This document shows, one piece after another, positions 35,284 to 45,949 of a stretch of 64,000 nt of DNA. This DNA comes from Sweltsa coloradensis. Its lineage: Eukaryota > Arthropoda > Insecta > Plecoptera > Chloroperlidae. Positions within the stretch are counted from its first letter, which is position 1. Each line of letters begins with the position of its first letter. The notes beneath the pieces are model-generated. The model saw only the letters and a program-made list of their open reading frames with translations. It ran no database searches and had not been told where the DNA came from. The stretch covers positions 596,386 through 660,385 of the forward strand of contig JAMZAV010000099.1 in NCBI GenBank assembly GCA_024449915.1, given 5' to 3'. The translations under genes were made by a program, and so were the position numbers.

Positions 35284-35412
35284 ATGCCGCGAAGCCACTT
35301 GAGCCTTGTTCGTTCTACTGGGAAGTTGAGAAGCGTAGATATTCTACAAACTACCCGCGTGTCGTGTGATTTGTGTCAGTTTACTACCTGTGTACAGTTT
35401 ACTTCTTGTAAG
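35284..35412 (+). CDS. candidate first coding exon, 43 codons
   Basis: ATG at 35284 opens 43 codons that run without a stop into the donor AAG|GTGAGT. The peptide ends in a Cys-containing segment (CDLCQFTTCVQFTSCK). Spliced in phase 0 to the candidate exon at 41034 it would continue for 26 residues (TDVSPTSHVAF) before a stop at 41112, giving a 69-residue product. No family is recognised. It could equally be a non-coding first exon whose ATG is incidental. Confidence 0.35.
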
Positions 35413-35807
35413 GTGAGTAGAGTTACATTGTACAACATTATCCAGCTTTGTCAAAGCAGCAGTAACCTGTGTAAATCAGTGTTCTTACTTTTTGGTAAAC
35501 GAAGTCGTAGACCTAAAGCTGATGTAGGCCCCTACCGAGTACCGACGACCTACCGAATTAATATACATCTAGCGGGCTTTTTTATGTTCTTGCAAAGATT
35601 TACAATGCTAGGCCCCCACTTAGGAGTAAGAAGTTTTGTGATTCTTTGCATGGACATTTGAAATTTGAAAACAATTTTCTCGTGTGGGCCTATAGGCCCT
35701 GCCAGGCCTCTTGCGTAAAACCATGTAGTTGCATGTACCAAACAGTAACATCAGTTGAAAGTCAATGATCTATTGATGTTATTCGTAGCCTTTTGATACT
35801 TTATTAA

Positions 35808-35965
35808 TTGACCGGCAATCCTGACAGAATGTTTATTCAGAGGTTTTCCTCGGTCGTTAATGCGAATGCAAGAGATTGAGTCCTCGGACATCCCTTCACA
35901 ATAATCCAAACACCAATCATGCCTGAAACTTAGACACCTAAAGAGGAGCATGCATTGCACCCTGG
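35808..35965 (+). mobile_element. SINE body fragment, GGTTTTCCTCGGTCGTTAA family
   Basis: Matches the reverse complement of the body of the SINEs at 49.8 and 60.7 kb (GGTTTTCCTCGGTCGTTAA, GAGTCCTCGGACATCCCTTC). It therefore lies in the opposite orientation and lacks the tRNA head. Confidence 0.55.
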
Positions 35966-36151
35966 TCAAATTTCCTACTGGGATTTTCTTGTACGAGCCT
36001 AACCCTAGGGGCGTAGCTTCAGAATATCTGCCCTTCTTTCCAACATTTATTTAATTCCCTTATCACACGGCGGAGCAACATTGGATCATTTTAATCAACA
36101 AGGTTCATGATGGCTCAATATCGAGGCAACTTTTAATATAGGCCTAGGCTC

Positions 36152-36413
36152 CTATACTTGCTCCAACGAAAGAATGCAGATGCTTGGTAGTGGTGGGGGT
36201 AGAATGAATGTGCGGTTAATGGAATGTCGCCTTTGTGTATGAAAGAGAAATATATTTTACCAACGCAAGCAAAATCTGTGCTAGATCACAGAGTTCCTCC
36301 GTGTGCAAGATCCACGCTGAGCTAGCGTGAATAGAATTGACAAAGTTGTTATGTTGGGAAAACAATTCCGAGCCATCTGTATTCTTTCGTTGGGACCACT
36401 ATATTTAAGAATT
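36152..36413. mobile_element. 260-bp TIR element, copy 1
   Basis: The ends CCAACGAAAGAATGCAGATG and CATCTGTATTCTTTCGTTGG are inverted repeats. The copy at 41466-41732 has the same sequence in the opposite orientation, including the outer TATACTTGCT and GACCACTATAT, so these belong to the element. It has no reading frame. Confidence 0.78.
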
Positions 36414-38512
36414 CCCCACATACTGGTATAGGAGGTCAACATATTTCGTATAGCATAGGCTATAACAAGGAATTTAATGCATACGGTGTGGGGTGGGGCA
36501 TGGGAGGACCTCTTCCATATTGGACAAACACTACTTCGATTTCGACGAAACTATTGGGAAACCTACATAATCTCTAAACGTGGGCTGTATGTTCAATCAA
36601 ATGTTACATTCCTCTAGAAAATCATAGGCCTACTATGGTTTTCACTTTTGATAAAAGCTCATGTAACCATCGGGGGGATAATGATCTTCCTCCACCATCC
36701 TTGGTTAAGATATCATCCTACACGGCCTACACCTACATAAAGGTCTGCTTTTGTTTGTTTTTAAAGCTATAGACCGCTTCGCGAACGCTTTTACAGTCGC
36801 GTTGATGGATGAGCGTTTTTGGTTTATTTAACCTTATTTGTTATCCTTTTATTGCGGGTTCGTTTTGTCATCTTTAGCATCCAGGGTGTGCCGGATGAAA
36901 TTTTCAACATGTATTTGTTTTAACTCTAAAAATGACTTTATATACTAACTTCCACAAGAAAATGTTATGACTTCATCAAGTAAATTAAACAGTGTTCTGT
37001 GGGCTAAAAACCGTATATATTGGCGTTTGGTAATGTCCATAATTACTGATTCTGATACCACTGGTAACCGAGTTACACATTCAACGATATTAAATTTTTA
37101 CCTCATGTTTTCCCGAAATATTACTGCGTGTTATGGGTCCCTGCGTTCATTTCATTTGTGTAGTGATGGCAATTTGACCAAACATTTTTCTCCAAAACAT
37201 CAGCCTCTGATTTCTCTCTGTTTGAAATGAAAACGCTAAGAATAGAATTATTTGCATCATTGTTTGAAAAACTGTTGGAATGAGATCAAACGCACTGATT
37301 ATTTTCGAGATAGGCCTAGCAACATAGCATTGGGCGCATTGTTAGAGACTACCGGCTAGATTATTGTCTTCCGCAAACAATTGAAAAATCATCATCACGA
37401 GTCATGACCATGGTCAGACAAATAGGAAACTATTGTTTCAACAATGCCGGCTGCACTGTGTCACCAAACGGCTTCATTGTTAGTTGATACTAGGTGAGCC
37501 TCGACTCCACCACACCTTAGCAAGGGAAACACTATCGGATTCCACATCGCCTTTTCGAAATTTGTTTTTTTATGGAGGTGTCGGCACTTTGTTGCAATTT
37601 TTAACGTGGACGTATCCCCAATGCGCACTACACATATACGACGGGACGATGCCAACATTACAATTCCTGATTATTCCGATCCAGGGGGGTGAGACTCTAC
37701 GGGACTCAACTTCCGCGTGGTTTTGAATGTTTCGACAGATCTGATTCCGTCCATAAAGAAACAATTCCGACATTTGGTAGACTCGAGTTTGTTATTTTTG
37801 TCGTAATCAATCCGTGACCTGCGCCTGTGGCAAGGATTTTTACCATTGTTGAGCCAATTCGAAACTTTGCTAGGTCTCCCGCCTCCTCTTGGCCCTGGCC
37901 AGTGTAAGGCTGTGGCCGTAGTGCCTCAGCTCCCACCCTAAGTGTCCACCGCCATGCTTATGTAAGAAGAAACCAGCCAGCTGCATATTTATGAAGCAGC
38001 GAGCTTTTTTGTGCAGCCGTGTTTTGTCTTTCAATCTTGCAGTGAACGTGAACAACGTCAAATTTAAAGTTTAATTGCTAATTACTATATTTATTACTAA
38101 ACAATAATGGAATCAAAATATTGTGCAACAATAAACAACTTATAAAGTATCAAATTAGTGTACTGTCGACCAACAAATCACAAAATATTCCGGTATTTAA
38201 AAATTTTGTTGAATTTTGTTGTTTACGAATTTTCTATACTCGGAAGTGTTTCCGACATCCAAATAGCAGACGGAATCGAAATATTCAACGAAAATCCCAG
38301 CTTTGATCTGAACTGAGCACTGTACAGTGCCGCCGTCTTTGCGCAGAGCAGAGATTGTGTCAAGAGTTCATAAAACTATTAAAGATTTCACGTATTTTTA
38401 AATTTCAATTAATCAAAAATTATCGATAGATCATACAAACATCGGTCAAATTTATCGAATGGGAATTTTGATTATTGATAGGATAAGCGTAGCGAAGAAA
38501 TCATTTTCGTTC
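36414..38512. other. no gene supported
   Basis: Between 37480 and 37760, GC-richer sequence contains similar phrases GGTGAGCCTCGACTCC and GGTGAGACTCTACGGGACTC, hinting at an old internal duplication. No splice-supported exon was found. Confidence 0.3.
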
Positions 38513-38889
38513 AAGATTTTTTTAACAATTGTATTTCCTATGATTTTTTCGTTTGGCGGTACAAATCGGTACAAAATACCGCCAATGCCAAACGAAAAAA
38601 ATCGCAGGAAAGACAATTGTTTAAAAAAATATTTTTTCTCTCTGTCAGCCTATAGAAAACCAGTTGACAATTCATTTCACAAAAACACAACACCCTATAC
38701 GTTGAAAGGTGTGCCTTGTCGAATTGAAGTTTGAAATTATTTTGAGGTGGCGACATTGGCCGTGTACCAGATCAGAAAAATTGGAAAAAATAGTTTTGAT
38801 TTTCTAAAAGATCCAGGTTTTAATGCCATTCGCTATATTTTGACTTGGTAGTATATTTTGGAAAATAGAAAAACGCGGTCGAATAGCCT
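38513..38889. mobile_element. long hairpin element, copy 3, left arm mostly missing
   Basis: The right arm is complete, from the centre near 38570 to CGCGGTCGAATAGCCT at 38889. Only about 50 bases of the left arm are present, so this copy cannot form the full hairpin. Truncation or an internal deletion is likely. Confidence 0.75.
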
Positions 38890-39476
38890 TGAAATAATAT
38901 GGTAGGCCTACGAATTTGGGTATTCAATCGAAGAATATTTCTTATGAAAACCGCCCTTTAAGTTAAAAAAATATCTAATAGGTCTTAGGTCTGTAGATAG
39001 GGAAAACGGCTACTTCGACAGTGATGGAATTTCCAGGTGACCTTTAAAACCTTTGAATTTAGATATGATACGAATTTGGCTACACACACAATACAGCGTC
39101 AGTCATCGTGGGCTCGAATCAAGGATACAGTTTTCTTGTATTTCTACAATGAGTATAAGAAGTTAGTAAAGCTCATTATTACGTTTGATAAAGCCAAGAA
39201 AGAACCCTTAGTGACTTGTTTTTAGAAACAACACTTTGGTGACCATCAGAGGACATCTGAACACCCACGCATCTGATGCAATCATCAATTTTGAATCTTT
39301 TTGAGTCAATCATTCATCGATGATGGATTTAATTTTCTCCTTGTTTGTCAACGTGTTGCACGATATGGAATGGGCCAATACGATCACAAACAAAACAACA
39401 AAACAACAACAAAGTTCACACGAGCTATTTTTAAATGCATAACCAAATTGATGTACCTATTCCTACCAGTTTTGTG

Positions 39477-39965
39477 ACTAGATAATTTATTTTGTACCTA
39501 GATAAAGATAAAGATAATTCTCCAAAAAGTTATCTAGATAAGATAACAGATAAAGTGTAGACAATTATCTAGATAAAAGATAAGAGATAAAATAATTACC
39601 ATGATAAATTTGTTTAGATAAAAGATAATAATTATTGCGATAGACGTGTTTTCTTAAATATTTTTTTTATCCAAAAACAGTTTTCTTGTCAATTTGTTAT
39701 GACAAGTTGACATTACCCGGGTACGCACATTACAACTAGTAGAAGTATTTTTCATTTCAAAAGTGATTTATTATTATATTTGTGTCTACATTATTGTTTA
39801 TTATTTTATCTAAAAAATGTTATCTAAAAGCTTAAAAAGCTTAGATAAGATAAACTTTATTTTATCTGTATAATAGAAAAAGATAAAATTAAAAACTTAT
39901 CTAGATAAGATAATAGATAACAGATAATATCTAGATAATTCTATCTAGATAAAGTCACAGCACTG
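39477..39965. mobile_element. hAT-type MITE with 8-bp duplication ATTCCTAC
   Basis: A perfect direct repeat ATTCCTAC lies at 39469-39476 and 39966-39973. Just inside are CAGTTTTGTGACTAGATAA on the left and, inverted, CAGTGCTGTGACTTTATC on the right. CAG-CTG ends with an 8-bp duplication are diagnostic of hAT transposition. The 489-bp interior is saturated with TATCTAGATA and GATAA motifs in both orientations. It has no reading frame. Confidence 0.88.
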
Positions 39966-40275
39966 ATTCCTACGCTCACTGCATAAAACAGTCTTGACGT
40001 TATCAAATACAAATTTAAACTTAGTATAGGCCCCCTATATAATATGCTACTCCAACCTACAGGTAGAAACCACGCAAAGGTTGCGAATTGCGAGTTGGAC
40101 TTTGCTGGCCCTTTTTGGAGGGTACAAATACGATTGCGTATATAGATTTCATCAATTCTACGTAAATTAAACAATCAATTTAGTTAATTAAAATCTAATA
40201 TACATCATCGATTGACTACCTCGATAAGGCTCGAGTAGTAATTGAATAAAATTGATATTATTATATCGATTGCTT

Positions 40276-40388
40276 ACCGCATTCAGGGGCAGATCTAGGA
40301 CCTCTGTAAGGGGAGCGCGGGTGGGGGGGGGGGGAGGCACGGGGGCGCGGCCCCCCAGCTCAGCCGCGCTGCGAATGGTTTTAAATGA
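40276..40388 (+). mobile_element. hAT-like MITE fragment interrupted by a SINE
   Basis: Starts CAGGGGCAGATCTAGGACC and contains a 12-G run (40323-40334) and a GGGCGCGGCCCCCC block. The 5S-derived SINE then interrupts it, and sequence after 40804 may be its continuation. A possible right end, CACCACTG, is near 40982. Confidence 0.45.
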
Positions 40389-40389
40389 A

Positions 40390-40793
40390 ATCAGCCCGCG
40401 GTTTAGCCGAGGTAGTTTAACCGGTTCTCACTTGAACACCGAAGTTAAGCAATCTCGGACGTGGTCAGGGGTAGAGTGGGTGAACGCTCTGCCCTAAAAC
40501 ACACGTTTGTTGCTGGCCAGAGCAGATGGAGGGTTCGAGAGCTAGTGTAACGGCTTCGTTCTCCTCGACGTCTGCTCGGCAGTACGGGTTAGTGGAGGAA
40601 CCTATATGACTGTCAAGGTTATACCATCCTTTCGGATGGGACGTTAAGCCGTTAGTCCCCTTGGTACTTTTCGAAAGGAGTAGGCTACATGCCGGTATCG
40701 GGTTTCCCTTCCTCCCTTCTGTTCATACTTCACCCTCATCTATCACCACTCATCATCTCGAATGACGTTATGCAATATCCAATCATTCAATCA
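40390..40793 (+). mobile_element. 5S rRNA-derived SINE (SINE3 class), copy 2, with target duplication
   Basis: Closely similar to 15485-15870 from GCGGTTTAGCCGAGGTAG to TATCACCACTCATC. The 11-base TTTTAAATGAA at 40379-40389 and 40794-40804 is a target-site duplication, as expected for LINE-driven retrotransposition. Confidence 0.85.
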
Positions 40794-41033
40794 TTTTAAA
40801 TGAAGTTTTACCAAAAACATTAAAATGGCTTTAGAGAGGGTATGTCAATATGTTTGACTAGATTTACCAGACAGTTTGCTATGTTATCATCACGATGCAG
40901 GCCTGTTATAATCATTATATAATACAATTGTACCCTAATTTTAAAGAATGATCGCCCCTATGTCGCCCGACCTGACCACCACTGGCCGAAATTGTGTACA
41001 GTTCCATTTACATATTTCTCTTTGAATCAACAG

Positions 41034-41386
41034 ACTGATGTATCTCCAACATCGCACGTGGCGTTTGCAAATGCTTGCTATAGTCCGCGGCTTGCGGCGA
41101 AAATCTTTCCGTGAAGTGATGAAGATGGATCATAGTTGGGCGTCTCTGCCGCTATGCGTAGCGTTGTTACGACTTGTGTTGAAATTGGGAAAGCTGATCA
41201 ATGTGATCAAAATCCTGCTGCTCCGCCTCCCACTCAGGCGACGCCGTATTTGTGAGCTGACGTTGACCGTCAGAGTGATGCGGCGACGCATAACGATGAG
41301 GATCCGGCGTTATAAGTTCTTCGTCGTACCCCCTAGGTATCATCCTTGCAACATCTGCTAGGCCACGGTTCTCTTCTCGTCTCGAG
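41034..41386 (+). pseudogene. candidate exon, degenerate or non-coding
   Basis: A CpG-rich island in AT-rich DNA, bounded by the acceptor GAATCAACAG and the strong donor TCGAG|GTAAGT. The frame that continues from the 35284-35412 exon has sensible composition across the segment (for example CVEIGKADQCDQNPAAPPPT) but contains five stops, the first at 41112. Another frame is open for 107 codons but is an Arg/Leu-rich shadow. It could be a decayed coding exon, a short-ORF exon or a non-coding RNA exon. Confidence 0.35.
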
Positions 41387-41465
41387 GTAAGTTCGAGTTA
41401 AACAATTGTTTTAAATCAGTAGACTTCAAACTCTCACTGCAATGTACATGCATGTCGTACGTCTA

Positions 41466-41732
41466 ATATAGTGGTCCCAACGAAAGAATGCAGATGGCTC
41501 GAAATTGTTTTCCCAACATAACAACTTTGTAAACTCTATTCACGCTAGCTCAGCGTAGATCTTGCACATGGAGGAACTTTGAGATCTAGCACAGATAAGT
41601 TTTGCATGCGTTGGTAAAAGATATTTCTCTTTTATACACAAAGGCGACATTCCATTTACCGCCCATTCATTCAACCCCCACCACTACCAAGCATCTGCAT
41701 TCTTTCGTTGGAGCAAGTATATTATGTTCTTA
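41466..41732. mobile_element. 260-bp TIR element, copy 2 (inverted)
   Basis: Reverse complement of the element at 36152-36413 with scattered differences. It begins GTGGTCCCAACGAAAGAATG and ends CATTCTTTCGTTGGAGCAAG. The two copies are 5 kb apart in opposite orientation, so an RNA spanning both could pair. Confidence 0.78.
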
Positions 41733-42212
41733 TTCCTATTTATGAAGTATTTTTATATGGGTGCCTGCCATGGTGACGCGGACCGATAAAGTGTGCCCGC
41801 TAGAAAACGATCCGTATTATTATGTATTGTTATTTATAAAAAAATTGACTATTTTGATAGCTATGTCATTACCAATGAAAATGACACATATTTTCGTTGA
41901 CACGACTGATGTCATTTTAACATCGTGATTATTAATGAACTTCTTATGTTTCGTTGCCGGGCAGGCGACAATTTGGTACTGAAGATGGCTAAACATTTTC
42001 ATTCATGGCTATCATATTAGACTTTTTATGACTTGTTCAGATTGCATCAGCCTAGGCTGAGGCCGCGGAGAGATGCATCATTACGGTGACAAAGTTACAG
42101 GAGGAAACACAACAGTGTATCACGTTTCAAGTGATCACAGTTTAAGTTTTTATAGGCAAAATGTTAATCAGGCACCTCACAATTTTACATCAAGATCACG
42201 TTACATATGCAT

Positions 42213-43064
42213 AGGTACCAGGAGAGGATGCACAGTTACAGTGGTAGATGCACAGTTACAGGGGTAGGATGCTGAGTGACAGGGTAGATGCACCAGTAAG
42301 TAGCTAGTCATGCAACAGTTACAGGGTAGGATGTGTAGTGTAATCCAGTTAGGAGTAGGATGCCTAGTACTAGGGAGCGATGCGCAGTAACAGGGGTAGG
42401 AATCGATCACAGTTACAGGGTAGGATGCACAATTACAGGGGTAGATGCACAGTTACAGGGGTAGGATGCACAGTTACAGGGGTAGGATGCACAGTTACAG
42501 GGGTAGGATGCACAGTTACAGGGGTAGGATGCACAGTTACAGGGGTAGGATCACAGTAACAGGGGTAGGATGCACAGTTACAGGGGTAGGATGCACAGTT
42601 TCAGGGGGAGGATGCACAGTTACAGGGGTAGGACTAGCATCAGTTACAGGGGTAGGATGCCACAGTTACAGGGTAGGATGCACAGTAACAGGGATTGGAT
42701 GCTGAGACCAGGGGAGGATGCTCAGTTACTAGGGAGCAGCAATGAGGATAGGCCAGGAGACAGTTAGGGGTAGTGCACGTTAGAGTAGGATGCACAGTAC
42801 AGGGAGATGCACAGTTACAGGGGTAGGATGCACAGTTACAGGGGTAGGATGCACAGTTACAGGGAAGGATGCACAGTTACAGGGGTAGGATGCTGAGGAC
42901 CAGGGAGAGGATGCTTAGATCTAGGGAGCAGATGCACAGTTACAGGGGTAGGATGCACAGTTACAGGGGTAGGATGCACAGTTACAGGGGTAGGATGCTG
43001 AGGACCAGGGAGAGGATGCTTAGATATAGGGAGCAGATGCACAGTTACAGGGGTAGGATGCTCA
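42213..43064. repeat. 21-bp minisatellite GGATGCACAGTTACAGGGGTA
   Basis: About 40 units over 850 bp, exact in the middle and eroded at the edges. A longer block (GGATGCTGAGGACCAGGGAG, GGATGCTTAGAT, then three standard units) occurs twice in succession from about 42890, showing higher-order duplication. The 21-bp length keeps frames open, producing spurious MHSYRGR-repeat peptides. Confidence 0.95.
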
Positions 43065-43225
43065 GTTCGCCATCTGCTGAATTTCAGGATTCTGACAAGA
43101 ACTACAACCTTGTCCCTGGGTTTCGACGCTGCTTTGTATGTGTATGTCTCATGTCTCGTTCGGTGCTTGGCATTACTCTTCCTGCAGTTCAGATATGTGT
43201 TACCATGTGCTCCTATCAATGTTAA

Positions 43226-43412
43226 CACCAGCCTGGCAAGTTGTCCTAGCCCTTCAATAATGCCTGGCAAGTTGTCCTAGCCCCTCCGTGACGTCACACT
43301 CTAGCCTGGCAAGTTGTCCTAGCCCCACCGTGACCTCATACACTTGCTTGGCAAATTGTCCTAGCCCCTCAAAATAGACCCTGGCAAATTGTCCGCCTGG
43401 CAAATCGTCCGG
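43226..43412. repeat. imperfect tandem repeat GCCTGGCAAGTTGTCCTAGCCC
   Basis: Five to six copies of a 22-bp core separated by variable spacers, one of which holds TGACGTCA. The last copies degrade to CTGGCAAATTGTCC and CTGGCAAATCGTCC. It is immediately downstream of the 21-bp minisatellite but unrelated in sequence. Confidence 0.85.
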
Positions 43413-43469
43413 TTACCTTATTTTGGCAGTGTTTCTTCTTAAAACATTTATATTGTAAATTATTTTTAG

Positions 43470-43674
43470 GAATCTATGGAGCCAGAATAACAGAAGACAA
43501 CTTACACTCCGAACAAAGCACATGAAAGGCTGAAGACTATCAACTCCATCTCCAACATCAACAGGTGAAGGCACGAGAGACTTCACACAGCAACTCGGAA
43601 CTCCAGCTGGCAAATACTAAGAGCATAAAGAGATACTGTGACATCTCTGTATGACCTCTCGAGTACAGATAGGT
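43470..43674 (+). other. candidate exon, no clear coding frame
   Basis: Bounded by TTATTTTTAG and GTAAGT. One frame reads EDNLHSEQST, stop, then KAEDYQLHLQHQQVKA and onward to a second stop, which looks like a coding exon broken by one nonsense codon. It could be a non-coding RNA exon or part of the unit starting at 35.3 kb. Confidence 0.3.
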
Positions 43675-44157
43675 GTAAGTTTAATTGTTAATGAAACAAT
43701 AATTGTTATTTGTTTAGTAAGGGGAACACAGAAGAAACTAACATTTTCAAGCTGTAATAAGGTGATTTAAATGTTGCTTATCCTCTTTTGCCTACTATAA
43801 CACTTATAGAGCTTGCTCTCTCATTAACTGTTGTTTTAAATCAAATCAAATTTATTATGCCAATATGGATTCATTTAGTGAAAATTTTTAAAAAATTTGT
43901 TATCACTTTAAAGTATCAATTGTTACATTAAAACAAAAATAAATTACTTATTCCAAGATGGTTCTCTTATAATGCTCACTCTAAATAGTGAAGTAGAATC
44001 CTTCAAAATGTAAATGAACAGCATACTAATATTTTGATGATTTGTCAGTCCCAAGTTGAAATATTTAAATTTGTATGTATTTTATTTACACTGTCTGCAA
44101 TTGAAAATTGTAAAATGCGTATGATCGTATAAAATAAAAATGTGCATGATGTTCCAG

Positions 44158-44317
44158 GACTGCTAGAAACTATGAAGAAGCAAAGCCTTAACCCAAACAT
44201 TGAATACATCCAAGAAACCAGCAACTCCAGCCCCACACATGCATGCCTGACCGACAAGCCTTCATCTTCCGACACGGACGTAGACAGGATGTTGCAGCCA
44301 TGTACAACATATCTGAG
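44158..44317 (+). CDS. candidate internal exon
   Basis: Bounded by the acceptor GATGTTCCAG and the donor GAG|GTAACC. One frame is open from end to end (about 53 codons, with LLETMKKQSLNPNIEYIQ near the start and SSSDTDVDRMLQP near the end). Composition is polar and Ser/Thr-rich; no family is recognised. The acceptor's pyrimidine tract is weak. Confidence 0.3.
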
Positions 44318-44764
44318 GTAACCGATAAAACCATTTTATCACTCATTAACTCATTCTGTATATTGTAACGAGACACATTCAACGTATCCTGGGGCTTGTG
44401 CTACTCTATTATTATTAAGTTAACCATCATATATTTTATATGCAAGTTCAGTACACGTTGCCTAGTTCTGTTAACTTTTTTGTTTTGTTGTAAGACAAAG
44501 GGAAGCGCTTAAAATTTAGTGTCACTGTGGGTTTATATTACTGATAACCATTACTTGCACACAATGCAAGAACAATTCACATGCAGCAGCAATTTTAATA
44601 TTTATATATTGTAAAATTAATAAGCGAGTTGATTTGTTGGACATCAAGAAATAACCTTTATTTTATTTGTTAAGTGTATGTGTATTGGCAACACAATCTC
44701 TACAACATATTCAATACAACTCGATTTTTAATATTGCAAAAAATGTATTGTATTTTGTACTTGT

Positions 44765-45285
44765 ATTTCTTAGCTAAATCCAAAACCATATAAAAATTAT
44801 TTTCACTATAATTGATAAAATAGTGTCACAAAAGGATACATTTCCTTCGTTGGTCACCTGTAATGCTGGTCAGTCATGCCATCATCATGCCAACTATCAA
44901 GATCACAGAATTAATGTCTACTGCAGTCTTTAAACCTCCAAAGCCCGATGCATAATATACTTTCCTATTTTATTTTTAGGTATGTTCTAAATGTATGGGT
45001 TTTAAACCCAAGGATGTGCACCCTTTAATTGATTACTATTTAAATATCAATTAGCCATACACTTTAATTAACCATTTTGAATTTCTAAGCTAAATCCAAA
45101 ACCATATGAAATTAGTGTTTCACTATTTTTGATAAAATAGTCACATAAGGATACATTTTCTTTATCTGCAATGCTGGTCAGTATCACAGAATTAATGTTA
45201 CTGCAGTCAACCTCTAAAGCCCGATGTACATACAATCCTATTGGTTTTATTATTTATATGTATATGTTTAGTTATATTATACCAT
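44765..45285 (+). repeat. tandem duplication, about 310-bp period
   Basis: The units at 44765-44990 and 45078-45285 share CTAAATCCAAAACCATAT, TGATAAAATAGT, GGATACATTT, AATGCTGGTCAGT, CACAGAATTAATGT and AAAGCCCGATG in order. The second unit has several deletions. Confidence 0.75.
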
Positions 45286-45384
45286 TGGCCGGATTTATGA
45301 GAGCTCGCTTCTCATTGGCTGGGTTTAGTATTTAGTGTCGAAGAGCTAGAGAGATGAAGTATTTTTATGAAACCGTGTGAATGA

Positions 45385-45815
45385 ATGGCTCGTTGGCCTT
45401 GTGGTTAGCGTATCTGCTTCCATTGCAGGAGGTCCAGGGTTCGATTCCCGCCAAAGTCAGAAGTTTTTTAATTTCTGATTTGGACTCAAGTCCATCAGTT
45501 CTTGTTTTAGGAATTTGTAAACGGTGACTTTGGAGCCGTCCTAGCAACGAAGTACATAATAAATTCAAAGTTGTTCTGAATCGGCCTTGTTGATTCTGGC
45601 GTTGATCCGTGGGTGTTCGCACTGTCCATACCACTGATTGCTATATTTCCTATTAAAAATATCGATCTTTGGTTGGTTATCGCTCACTCGTCGATTGCGT
45701 TGGGGGTCTACAGGGTTGGCATGGTCTTTTTGATTTACTGTCCCCCACTGAAAATCAGTTCTATAACTGAGTGGGTAGACTCTAAATCCAATTTATTTTT
45801 ATTCTATTTATTTAT
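45385..45815 (+). mobile_element. tRNA-headed SINE, copy 2 of the ATCGATCTTTGG family
   Basis: The head carries the A box TGGCCTTGTGGTTAGCG and the B box GGGTTCGATTCCC with a recognisable anticodon-arm region. The body from AAAATATCGATCTTTGGTTG to TGAGTGGGTAGACTCTAAAT matches 17.71-17.86 kb, and the tail is TTTA-rich. Confidence 0.72.
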
Positions 45816-45949
45816 AACGCCATAACGTTGTGTGCTTGTTTCAACATTGTTAAACCATAAACCCTAGGAAGTTGTGTGCACCGGCCCTTAGTTATAAGGC
45901 ACCCTCAGCAATTTTAGTGATAGTATTAGGTTTAAAATTGTGAGGCTCA

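Noticed and set aside
41038..41361. 107-codon Arg/Leu-rich frame
   Set aside because: It is an out-of-frame shadow in a CpG-rich segment. The frame compatible with the upstream candidate exon has more natural composition but contains stops.
42445..43270. Open frames of repeating MHSYRGR and antisense PTPVTVH peptides
   Set aside because: The minisatellite period of 21 bp is a multiple of three, which keeps frames open without selection.
45385..45460. Functional tRNA gene
   Set aside because: A and B boxes are present, but acceptor and anticodon stems are poor and the sequence continues into a SINE body shared with other loci.
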